From NCBI RefSeq assembly GCF_022180385.2, contig NZ_BQME02000002.1:620001-684000 (forward strand): a stretch of DNA of 64,000 bases, read 5' to 3'. Source of the DNA: Paenibacillus sp. L3-i20 (lineage in GTDB: Bacteria; Bacillota; Bacilli; Paenibacillales; Paenibacillaceae). The notes below the pieces were generated by a model that was not told the origin of the DNA, ran no database searches, and saw only the letters and a program-made list of their open reading frames with translations. Within the stretch, counting starts at the first letter, position 1. Every line of letters starts with the position of its first letter. Positions 17,557-25,420 of this stretch are shown piece by piece. Made by a program: the position numbers and the translations under genes.

Positions 17557-18402
17557 ATGAGAAACGGTGTTCAGCTCGCTTTATTATCATCTCTTGTGTT
17601 TAGTGTAATGAATGCATTGGTTAAAGAAGTAAGCAGTACGATTCCTGCTGCGGAAATCGCTTTTTTTAGAGGTCTGATTGGTACGCTGTTAATAGTAGTG
17701 CTCATGCGGCAAAGTCAACTTTCCTTTTCTCGAAAAGGGATTCCGATGCTCGCTTTGAGAGGTGTTTTAGGCGGTCTATACATGCTGGCTTATTTCTACA
17801 CTCTTGCCAAAATGCCGCTAACAGACGCAAGTATTTTGGCTCATTTGTCGCCTATATTTGTAATCATCTTGTCTGGTGTATTTCTTAAGGAACAAATTTC
17901 GCGCAGAACGTGGTCGCTTCTACCAATAGTGTTTATTGGAGCGCTGCTGCTGATTAAACCTTATCAATATTCTAGTTACTCTGTTTATGCGATTGCTGGA
18001 CTTTTAAGCGCTTTCTTCGCTGCAGCAGCAGGAATATCTATTCGTTTTTTAAGCAAAAGTCATCACGCCTATGAGATCGTGTTTTATTTTGTAGCAACTT
18101 CAACGCTTGTGGCTGTTCCTTTCATGTGGGGACAGTTTGTTCTACCAAATGTACGTGAAGGATTATTTCTGTTACTGATAGGAATCATCTCTTTACTTGG
18201 GCAACTCATTCTGACAAAAGCCTTTACTTATTCTAATGCGGTTGTTGTACAAGTTGTAAGCTACTTTGGGATCGTGCTGAATACGCTATTTGGCTTTTTA
18301 TTCTGGGAAGAAGTGCCCGACATGATAACGATTATAGGCGGTTTGTTTATTATTGCGGGATGTATGGCGTTGTCTAATGAGAAACGAATAAAGGAGGAAT
18401 AA
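17557..18402 (+). CDS. EamA/DMT family transporter, probable metallophore exporter
   Basis: A 281-residue protein with about ten membrane segments arranged as two EamA repeats. The first repeat reads SLVFSVMNALVKEV to LIKPYQYSS and the second ends FGFLFWEEVPDMITIIGG. In S. aureus the apo-metallophore leaves through an MFS protein (CntE), whereas P. aeruginosa uses a DMT-type exporter (CntI). Position inside this operon makes the latter role likely here. The start is the ATG at 17557 with AAAGAGG upstream; the longer frame from 17539 lacks a site. The methyltransferase gene follows after 3 bases. Confidence 0.8.
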   Translation: MRNGVQLALLSSLVFSVMNALVKEVSSTIPAAEIAFFRGLIGTLLIVVLMRQSQLSFSRKGIPMLALRGVLGGLYMLAYFYTLAKMPLTDASILAHLSPIFVIILSGVFLKEQISRRTWSLLPIVFIGALLLIKPYQYSSYSVYAIAGLLSAFFAAAAGISIRFLSKSHHAYEIVFYFVATSTLVAVPFMWGQFVLPNVREGLFLLLIGIISLLGQLILTKAFTYSNAVVVQVVSYFGIVLNTLFGFLFWEEVPDMITIIGGLFIIAGCMALSNEKRIKEE

Positions 18403-18405
18403 AAG

Positions 18406-19092
18406 ATGACGGAGGAATCATTGTATGATGTTTGGTGGGAGTATAAAGGTGAAGGTGAACAAGGGATGGAGGATGATCATTTGCCGCACTGGAGGCGAGT
18501 ACTCCGTTTTATTCCTGTAGAAGATCTAAGTGAAAGCAATGTTCTTGATTTTGGTTGTAATCAAGGCGGGTTCCTTCGACTTCTATATGAAGAGAGGCCT
18601 TTCAAACAAGGAATTGGCACTGACTTAGCTCGTCAATCGATAGAAGTTGCTAACAGTAGAAAAGGGCATTTGCCCATTCAATATTTAGCTACATCAATGC
18701 CGGAGCAATATGAACATTATTTTGATTATGCCTTTAGCCTTGCTGTTATTTATTTACTCCCCGATCTTGATGATCACGCTATCAAAATAAAAGGGGTATT
18801 GAAGCCGGGCGGCGTCTATTATGCTACTTTTGTTGATTATTCCGGCAACCCCAGCTTGCCGAACATTCGAGATAGAATTAATAGCAACGCAGCATTGCCA
18901 ATGCAAGAGCATACGATAGATTCTGTTGCAAATGCCTTTTTAAAAGAGGGATTCAAGATCGGCATTCGTCGCATGACTCCTGCGGATTTTGTTGATGTAT
19001 CATCAGGAAAGAAATGGTTTAATACGATTGAAGATCATCTGCAGTATGTATACGAACAAGCCTATTTATTGCGAATTGTCGCACCGAGATAA
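18406..19092 (+). CDS. SAM-dependent methyltransferase at the end of the cnt operon
   Basis: A 228-residue class I methyltransferase. Motif I is VLDFGCNQGGFLRLL (about residues 46-60), followed by an acidic beta-2 end at GIGTDLA and a motif IV-like FDYAFSLAVIYLL. An AAGGAGG site lies close before the ATG, and it follows the exporter gene by 3 bases, so it belongs to the operon, which ends in a strong terminator at 19152. It is not one of the characterised cnt genes. It could modify the metallophore or a precursor, or have an unrelated role; the sequence does not decide. Confidence 0.8.
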   Translation: MTEESLYDVWWEYKGEGEQGMEDDHLPHWRRVLRFIPVEDLSESNVLDFGCNQGGFLRLLYEERPFKQGIGTDLARQSIEVANSRKGHLPIQYLATSMPEQYEHYFDYAFSLAVIYLLPDLDDHAIKIKGVLKPGGVYYATFVDYSGNPSLPNIRDRINSNAALPMQEHTIDSVANAFLKEGFKIGIRRMTPADFVDVSSGKKWFNTIEDHLQYVYEQAYLLRIVAPR

Positions 19093-19151
19093 CACGGCGA
19101 TTAGTAGACTTGGAATGAATGCACGTTTTTTATAATTAAATCAGCTTATTT

Positions 19152-19186
19152 CAGCCCTCATCTTGATAAAAAGATGAGGGCTGTTT
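19152..19186 (+). terminator. Strong terminator closing the cnt operon
   Basis: CAGCCCTCATCTT pairs perfectly with AAGATGAGGGCTG around GATAAA, followed by TTT. Confidence 0.8.
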
Positions 19187-19275
19187 GACGCTTTAATAAA
19201 AACTTTATCTTTTACCCTACTTCTATTTAAAATGTTCACTTTATTCTAAATGCATGAGGCAGGAGGAAAGGAAGA

Positions 19276-19299
19276 ATGAAAAAGACTTTGAAAGGATAA
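19276..19299 (+). other. Seven-codon upstream reading frame
   Basis: AGGAGGAAAGGAAG is followed by ATG and a frame encoding MKKTLKG with a stop at 19297-19299, seven bases before the ATG of the permease gene, which has only a weak site (AAAGGA) of its own. It may couple translation, or be the relic of a deleted solute-binding-protein start. Confidence 0.3.
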
Positions 19300-19306
19300 A
19301 TTCTTA

Positions 19307-20173
19307 ATGAAAAAATGGTTCCGTCATGATGCTTCCGCTGCTTTGATGTTTCTCGCACCGAGCGGAATTGGGTTTGCACTGTTTTATTTTATTCCATTTG
19401 CTTTGAGTTTTTTTTACTCTTTTGTAGATAGTCCGGTAGATGGCCATTTTGTTGGGTTTGATAATTACCGTGAACTTATCGAAAGCGATTCTTTTCGGAA
19501 AGCAGCAGCCAATACCTTTTATTTTACCATTGTAAGTGTTCCTGTTATGGTGGTGCTGTCTTTAGGTTTTGCATTGCTTTTGAATCAAAATATGTTCATT
19601 CGAAAATGGTTGAGAACCGCATTTGTTATTCCGCTTGTTATACCTGTAGCTTCGATCGTTTTAATCTGGCAAATACTATTAGATTGGAATGGGTCGCTTA
19701 ATGCTTGGCTCCATTATTTTGGAGTAGAACGAACGGATTGGATGAAAACAGATGCAGCACGAAATGTTGTAATCATCGTTTATTTGTGGAAAAACATCGG
19801 TTATAACATCATTTTGTTTTTGGCTGGACTTCAGCAAATTCCACATGATTATTATGAAACAGCCCAAATCGAAGGTGCTGGACGTTTGCGACAGTTTGGC
19901 AGCATTACGCTAATCTATCTGACCCCTACAATGTTTTTTGTTGTGTTGATGTCTATCATTAACTCATTCAAGGTGTTTCGGGAAACGTATTTAATCGCTG
20001 GCGATTACCCACACGAAAGTATATATATGTTGCAGCATTATATGAACAACATGTTTATGTCGCTGGACATTCAAAAGATGACTGCTGCAGCAACATTAAT
20101 GGTAGCCTGCATTTTAATCATTGTATTAGTACTGTTTACGATAGAACGCCGTTTCCGGCAGTTTATGGAATAA
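19307..20173 (+). CDS. Sugar-type ABC transporter permease (MalF/UgpA-like)
   Basis: A 288-residue CUT1-type permease with about six membrane segments and the EAA loop at YYETAQIEGAGRLRQF (about residues 183-198). It is the first gene of an operon with a second permease, a HlyD-like protein and a solute-binding lipoprotein. The substrate is unknown; these families import oligosaccharides or glycerol-phosphate compounds. No ATPase gene is present, so a shared MsmX-type ATPase encoded elsewhere is probable, as is usual in Firmicutes. Confidence 0.85.
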   Translation: MKKWFRHDASAALMFLAPSGIGFALFYFIPFALSFFYSFVDSPVDGHFVGFDNYRELIESDSFRKAAANTFYFTIVSVPVMVVLSLGFALLLNQNMFIRKWLRTAFVIPLVIPVASIVLIWQILLDWNGSLNAWLHYFGVERTDWMKTDAARNVVIIVYLWKNIGYNIILFLAGLQQIPHDYYETAQIEGAGRLRQFGSITLIYLTPTMFFVVLMSIINSFKVFRETYLIAGDYPHESIYMLQHYMNNMFMSLDIQKMTAAATLMVACILIIVLVLFTIERRFRQFME

Positions 20174-20190
20174 GGCTGGAGGAGAATGGA

Positions 20191-21072
20191 TTGCAAAGTA
20201 CACGAAAGGTATTACAAAAATGTGCATTAACCGGCTTTATGTTTGTCATTGCAGTAGTGCTGCTTTTCCCAATTGTTATTACGTTTACCAATTCACTCAT
20301 GACTGAACAAGAAATAGGTATCAATTATGGGTTAATAGGAGAAATGAATGAGACGTCCCTTGACGATACGAATACGTTCGTTAATTTGAAACTTTTGCCG
20401 GACTTATTGTCATTGGAGCAATACGGTGAAATTTTGGTAAGCGGCCCGAAATTTCTAATCATGTTTTGGAATTCCGTATTTTTGGTTGTCCCGATTATCG
20501 TTGGACAGACACTTGTAGCGGCGCTGGCTGCTTATGCATTCTCAAAGCTGAAATTTCGTGGTCGAGAAACGATGTTCCTCGTTTATGTTTTGACCATGCT
20601 TATGCCGTTTCAAGTCACGTTGGTGCCGAATTATATTATGGCGGATAAGTTGGGACTGCTTCATACCGCAAATGCGATTATATTGCCAGGTATTTTCGCA
20701 GCATTTGGCGTGTTTATGCTTAGGCAATTCATGTTGTACATACCATATGCCTATATTGAAGCGGCGAAGCTTGACGGAGCCGGGCATTTGCGCATATTTT
20801 GCACAATTATTGTTCCAATGGTCAAGCCAGGTATAGCTGCACTTATTGTTTTATTGTTTGTTGATTATTGGAACATGGTGGAGCAGCCTCTTATTTTTCT
20901 AGATGATCCGTTTAAGCAACCGTTATCGGTTTATTTAGCAACAATTAATGAGGATGAGTTAGGTGTTGCTTTTGCTGCATCAATGCTTTATATGACTCCA
21001 ATGCTTCTGTTGTTTCTATATGCTGAGTCCTATTTCATAGAAGGCATTCAGTTGTCTGGCATTAAAGGATAG
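20191..21072 (+). CDS. Sugar-type ABC transporter permease (MalG/UgpE-like)
   Basis: A 293-residue CUT1 permease. It shows about six membrane segments and the EAA loop at YIEAAKLDGAGHLRIF (about residues 189-204). A periplasm-facing insert of about 50 residues lies between the first two membrane segments. Start is TTG at 20191 behind GGAGGAG. It pairs with the permease encoded 17 bases upstream. An HlyD-like gene follows by 25 bases. Confidence 0.85.
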   Translation: MQSTRKVLQKCALTGFMFVIAVVLLFPIVITFTNSLMTEQEIGINYGLIGEMNETSLDDTNTFVNLKLLPDLLSLEQYGEILVSGPKFLIMFWNSVFLVVPIIVGQTLVAALAAYAFSKLKFRGRETMFLVYVLTMLMPFQVTLVPNYIMADKLGLLHTANAIILPGIFAAFGVFMLRQFMLYIPYAYIEAAKLDGAGHLRIFCTIIVPMVKPGIAALIVLLFVDYWNMVEQPLIFLDDPFKQPLSVYLATINEDELGVAFAASMLYMTPMLLLFLYAESYFIEGIQLSGIKG

Positions 21073-21097
21073 ATTCTGCTGATAGGAGAAAGATGAT

Positions 21098-22264
21098 GTG
21101 GAAATGAGGTTAAATGAACAACTTAAAGATCGTCGGAGCAAAAGAATAATTGGGATTTTGTTTACTGTGTTTATGTTGTTGTTAGTTCTTTTTACACTGC
21201 TCAGCAATACGCTGCAATCGCTCACTTTACCGAAAGTAAGAGCAGAACAATCTGTAATGGGTAGTGTTGTTCATACTCTTGAAGGCAGTGGCAATATTCA
21301 GCCGCTTGTTGAAGTTAAATTAGTGAATCCATCGGATTGGAAAATTAAAGAAATCTTCATAAAGGAAGGAGATCGTGTGAAGCGTGGGCAAAAACTTATA
21401 TCCTATGACAGTCAATCTGCTGAACGTGAATTAAAAGATGAAGAAGCTCAATTGAAAAAGCAAAAAATTGCTCTGCAGCAATTTCATGATCAGTTTATTC
21501 TCATTAGCATGGAAGGCGACGAAATCAAGATTCGGAATGCAAGTCGCACCATAGAGACGCAAAAACTCGATATAGGCGTACAGGAAAGAAAAATTGACGA
21601 AATGAAAGTTAAATTAGCTAACGATAAGGAGCTTTCAGCTCCATTTGATGGATTTATCACGAAAGTTAGTGCTTTAGAAGGATTATCGTCATCGGGAGAA
21701 TCTGATGTCGTGATCGCGAACCTTAGTCACGGTTATCAATTTACGTTTATGGCAGACGCTGATTTGTTGTCGAGCCTAGACATTTCACTAGGAGATAAAG
21801 TGCAAGTCAAGGTGCAAGTGAAGTCGGATAAAAAGACGAAGACAATAGAAGGAGAAATTATAGAATTGAAGGATGTAGAGCCGCGTTTGGGGTATTCATC
21901 TGCTAAAGAGTCCGACAACACGGAGACGATAGAACAGAAGCTTCTTCATGTAAAGGTCACTGACTCTGCTCTGATTGGGGGTGAGCAAGCCCATATCAAA
22001 CTGACGAAAAAATCAAAGCAGAATGGTCTATTAATTTCTAATGAGGCGATTCATCAAGATCGCGAAGGAATGTTTATTTACAAAATTGAAGAGCAGAGAG
22101 GTGCACTTGGAAATGACTTTGTAGTACATAAAGTGCGCATCCATTCCAATGAGAAAAATGATAAGGAAACAATGATCCAATCGGATAATGTATATGAAAA
22201 TGATTTGATTATTTTGGAAAGCAGCGAGCCTTTACAGGATAATAATCGAGTTCGTCTGCAATAG
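21098..22264 (+). CDS. HlyD/MFP-family membrane fusion-like protein
   Basis: A 388-residue protein with an N-terminal cytoplasmic segment, one membrane helix (about residues 19-38), a barrel-sandwich/lipoyl-like half (VEVKLVNPSDWKIKEIFIKEGDRVKRG, quoted in part IFIKEGDRVKRGQKL), a coiled coil (about 110-170, ERELKDEEAQLKKQKIAL), the second lipoyl half (ELSAPFDGFITKV) and beta-barrel regions. Such proteins normally serve efflux pumps. Here it sits between importer permeases and their binding protein, with no efflux ATPase or RND pump. GTG 21098 is used as start. Its role in the importer operon is unclear. Confidence 0.78.
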   Translation: MEMRLNEQLKDRRSKRIIGILFTVFMLLLVLFTLLSNTLQSLTLPKVRAEQSVMGSVVHTLEGSGNIQPLVEVKLVNPSDWKIKEIFIKEGDRVKRGQKLISYDSQSAERELKDEEAQLKKQKIALQQFHDQFILISMEGDEIKIRNASRTIETQKLDIGVQERKIDEMKVKLANDKELSAPFDGFITKVSALEGLSSSGESDVVIANLSHGYQFTFMADADLLSSLDISLGDKVQVKVQVKSDKKTKTIEGEIIELKDVEPRLGYSSAKESDNTETIEQKLLHVKVTDSALIGGEQAHIKLTKKSKQNGLLISNEAIHQDREGMFIYKIEEQRGALGNDFVVHKVRIHSNEKNDKETMIQSDNVYENDLIILESSEPLQDNNRVRLQ

Positions 22265-22312
22265 GCAGAGCTAGTTACGTTAATAAAAAAATGATAGAGG
22301 AGAGCTCAAACC

Positions 22313-23665
22313 ATGACTTTGAAAATGCAATTAGGGATTATATTTAGCTGTGTGCTGCTTGCGGTGACCACTGCTTGCAGCGCTGGAAGCAGTGGGGATA
22401 CGGCGAATAAAGAAAAGTCTAAAACAAAAGATGGTAAAGCAGTCGTCACATTATCACTTAAGATGCCTGACCCATTTTACGAGGCAGCAGAGAAAAAATT
22501 CGAGGCGAAATATCCAGATATAGATCTGCAATTCCAATATTTTAAGCAACCGGGTCAAGAGTGGGCAGGTTTCAGCGATCTAGAAAATTATATAAAAACG
22601 ACGAATACAGCTATGTTGTCTGGAAAAGGCGCTGATATTATCGAAACAAGCAGCTTGCCTGAAGGAAAGTATATCAACAAAAAGCTGCTTGTGGACATGA
22701 GTGAATGGCTGGATCAAGACAAAACGATTAATAAAGATGATTTGCAGATGAACATTTTGGATGCATCAAAAATAGATGGAGGTTTATATACGATGCCTTC
22801 CGCATTCTCTCTGAGTGCATTCATTGGGGATGGCGAAGTTCTGGAAAATACAAGTGTGAAGGTCAACGATAAAAACTGGAGCTGGGTACAGTTTGCCGAC
22901 ATTACGAAGCAGCTTATGAGTGAGGAAGAAGAGAAAGGCAAAGATCATCGGTATGCGTTAACCAATAACCCACCAGAACTGATCCTTCAAGAAATGGTAA
23001 TGGACAGCTACAATGAATTCGTCGACCCTATTAATCAGAAAGCAAACTTTGAATCTCCCTTATTTGAGAATATGCTGTTGCACATCAAACAGATGTATGA
23101 TGATAACGTGTTGTCTTCGACTCCGGTAGAAAATGAAAATCCGTTGTTCAATTCTGCTCGTATGTTCTCTCCAGCAGATTTCATCGATGGACCGTATCTA
23201 TTATTTTCTAATCCGAATTTGCTGCAAAGACCACATGGGGAAGGACAATCTGGTGAAGCTAGAATTGTAACATCATCTAAACTTGCGATCCATGCCAACT
23301 CTTCAGTTAAAGAGGAGGCTTGGAAGTTTGTAGCTTTCTTATTATCAGAAGAAGCACAATCGCTAGCAGAAAGAGAAGGGTTTTCACTATTGAAAGCTTT
23401 GAATGAAAAGAAGTTTGATAACATTCAAGCACAAATTAAAAGCGGAACGTTTAAGCTTGCTAACGAGGAACAAGCCAAAGTGCCGGATGAAGACTTTGAG
23501 CAATTCAGAGTGACGATTAATTCAGCAAATCGCTATGCAAATGTGGACGCTAAAGTGGTATCGATTATTTACGATGAGGCTATCGCATTTTTTAGCGGTC
23601 AAAAGTCTGTTAAGGATGTGGCTAAATTAATCCAAAGCCGAATAATCATCTACTTAAATGAATAA
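22313..23665 (+). CDS. Sugar-type solute-binding lipoprotein
   Basis: A 450-residue family 1 extracellular solute-binding protein. The signal peptide ends in a lipobox, VTTACS (Cys about residue 22), followed by a Ser/Gly/Lys linker. The mature part begins VTLSLKMPDPFYEAAEKKF and later shows SSVKEEAWKFVAFLLSEEAQ (the conserved C-lobe helix). It is probably the binding protein for the permeases at 19307 and 20191. It is unusual that it comes last in the operon. A terminator follows at 23674. Confidence 0.85.
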   Translation: MTLKMQLGIIFSCVLLAVTTACSAGSSGDTANKEKSKTKDGKAVVTLSLKMPDPFYEAAEKKFEAKYPDIDLQFQYFKQPGQEWAGFSDLENYIKTTNTAMLSGKGADIIETSSLPEGKYINKKLLVDMSEWLDQDKTINKDDLQMNILDASKIDGGLYTMPSAFSLSAFIGDGEVLENTSVKVNDKNWSWVQFADITKQLMSEEEEKGKDHRYALTNNPPELILQEMVMDSYNEFVDPINQKANFESPLFENMLLHIKQMYDDNVLSSTPVENENPLFNSARMFSPADFIDGPYLLFSNPNLLQRPHGEGQSGEARIVTSSKLAIHANSSVKEEAWKFVAFLLSEEAQSLAEREGFSLLKALNEKKFDNIQAQIKSGTFKLANEEQAKVPDEDFEQFRVTINSANRYANVDAKVVSIIYDEAIAFFSGQKSVKDVAKLIQSRIIIYLNE

Positions 23666-23673
23666 CGCCAAAC

Positions 23674-23707
23674 AGCCCTCACTTTTTTCTCAAGCGGGGG
23701 GCTTTTT
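23674..23707 (+). terminator. Intrinsic terminator after the ABC operon
   Basis: AGCCCTC (23674-23680) pairs with GGGGGCT (23697-23703) with one G-U pair, then TTTTT. Confidence 0.65.
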
Positions 23708-23837
23708 GACATTTATGGCGAGCGTATCACATCACTATTTATTATGGAAATTTAAGAAAAACCTCATACTTAACACAATTGTTTTTAATTAGTTTTCCCT
23801 ATTGTAGAGATACAGATTAAATAGGAGGAAACTTAAG

Positions 23838-24728
23838 ATGAAGAAGTGGATTTTTGGAATTGTTTTGTGCTTACTACTGGGTTCTGGGATTGCTCAAAAA
23901 TACCCAAATATCGTTAGCGAGATATCATTAAGAGATACCGGTGAAGCTCCAAAGGTGACTACGACTCCCGAAAGGATCGATCATGCCTTAAAGGCAGTTA
24001 AAGTAACATCAGATCAGATTTACAAGGGTAATTTGTTGTTGGTGAATAAAGATATTCCTATACAAGAATGGGATTCAGAATCTAATGTGATCCATTTATC
24101 TCAGAACGAGGAATTATTCGATGGGTTTGGTTTAATGGATGACACCATTCAATTGTCTCCAAACTTGTTGCAGAAATTTTCAACGATGATTGAGGCTGCA
24201 GAAAAAGATGGTGTTAATCATTTTATAATTAACAGCGGTTATCGAGATATGGAAAGTCAACACGAGCTCTATCAACAATTGGGTCCAGAAGTTGCAATGC
24301 CAGCCGGCCATAGCGAACATAACTTAGGTTTATCGATTGATATTGGTTCGGCTTTAGCGAAGATGGATCAAGCACCAGAAGGAAAATGGTTGAAAGATAA
24401 TGCATGGAAATATGGATTTATATTACGTTATCCAGAGGACAAAACGGAAGTAACAGGAACGATGTATGAGCCTTGGCATTATCGGTATGTAGGTTTGCCG
24501 CATAGTGCAATTATGCAGGAAAATAATTTTGTATTGGAAGAATACTTGAATTTTTTGAAGGAAAAGATGATTGTTACGACTACTATAGATCAGCAAAATT
24601 ATGAAATCTCCTATTATTCCGTTTCAAGAAATACGTCCATACTAGTGCCAAGGAATGGTCACTATGAGATTTCTGGAAACAATGTGGACGGTGTTATTGT
24701 TACGGTTCATGGGGAGGGGAATGAATGA
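23838..24728 (+). CDS. vanY: D-alanyl-D-alanine carboxypeptidase, VanY type
   Basis: A 296-residue M15B zinc peptidase with an N-terminal membrane anchor or signal peptide (about residues 1-20). Catalytic motifs are SGYRDMESQ (about 132-140), the zinc-binding SEHNLGLSIDIG (about 157-168, H and D ligands) and EPWHYRYVG (about 209-217). It removes the terminal D-Ala from peptidoglycan precursors. A C-terminal extension of about 60 residues follows the catalytic part. It overlaps vanR by 4 bases, and vanS follows, so enzyme and sensor system are one operon. The ligase and dehydrogenase genes of true glycopeptide resistance (vanH, vanA-like, vanX) are absent here. Confidence 0.86.
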   Translation: MKKWIFGIVLCLLLGSGIAQKYPNIVSEISLRDTGEAPKVTTTPERIDHALKAVKVTSDQIYKGNLLLVNKDIPIQEWDSESNVIHLSQNEELFDGFGLMDDTIQLSPNLLQKFSTMIEAAEKDGVNHFIINSGYRDMESQHELYQQLGPEVAMPAGHSEHNLGLSIDIGSALAKMDQAPEGKWLKDNAWKYGFILRYPEDKTEVTGTMYEPWHYRYVGLPHSAIMQENNFVLEEYLNFLKEKMIVTTTIDQQNYEISYYSVSRNTSILVPRNGHYEISGNNVDGVIVTVHGEGNE

Positions 24729-25420
24729 AGTCGACTACCGTTCTAATCGCTGATGATGAAGCCGAGATTGCTGATTTGATCGCGTTTCATTTGGAAAAAG
24801 AAGGTTATCGCTGCATTAAAGCAAGTGATGGGCAAGAAGCTATACATGCTGTTCAAACGAATATCATTGATTTGGCTATTTTAGATATAATGATGCCCAA
24901 ACTCGATGGTTATGAAGTAACAAGACTAATTCGGGAACATCATCAACTGCCGATTATTTTTTTAAGTGCCAAAGTGACCGATCTCGATAAAATTGCGGGA
25001 CTAGTAAGAGGAGCAGATGATTATGTGACCAAGCCGTTCAATCCAATGGAATTGGTTGCTCGTGCCAATGCTCAGTTGAGGCGGTATTTACAGCTTAATC
25101 AATCGCAACAAGTAAACAAAGTTACTTTGGAAGCGGGTGGGATGATCATTTATGTCGAAGAACGGACCGTACTCCTGTACGGCGAAACGGTTGAACTAAC
25201 TCCGAAAGAGTTTGATATTTTGTATCTGCTTGCTAGTTATCCTAAAAAAGTCTACAGTTCGGAAAATATTTTTAAACAGGTATGGGGCGAAGCCTATTAC
25301 GGTGGTAGCAATACGGTTGGCGTACATATTCGTACTTTGCGCAAAAAACTAGGGGAAGACAATCATAAAAGCAAATTGATCAAAACAGTGTGGGGAGTTG
25401 GATATACATTCAATGGCTAA
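24725..25420 (+). CDS. vanR: VanR-type response regulator (OmpR family)
   Basis: A 231-residue response regulator. The receiver domain has DDE near residues 10-12, the phospho-acceptor Asp in LAILDIMMPKLDGYEV (about 52-57) and Lys of VTKPFNPMEL. The winged-helix output domain has LTPKEFDILYLLASYPKKV and ends GVHIRTLRKKLGE...VWGVGYTF. It belongs with the adjacent kinase and VanY; binding in front of vanY is expected but no repeat was confidently identified there. Confidence 0.85.
   Translation: MKSTTVLIADDEAEIADLIAFHLEKEGYRCIKASDGQEAIHAVQTNIIDLAILDIMMPKLDGYEVTRLIREHHQLPIIFLSAKVTDLDKIAGLVRGADDYVTKPFNPMELVARANAQLRRYLQLNQSQQVNKVTLEAGGMIIYVEERTVLLYGETVELTPKEFDILYLLASYPKKVYSSENIFKQVWGEAYYGGSNTVGVHIRTLRKKLGEDNHKSKLIKTVWGVGYTFNG

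Noticed and set aside
10257..18402. Nickel/dipeptide uptake operon only
   Set aside because: The CntL and CntM genes at the head of the operon make the metallophore assignment far better.
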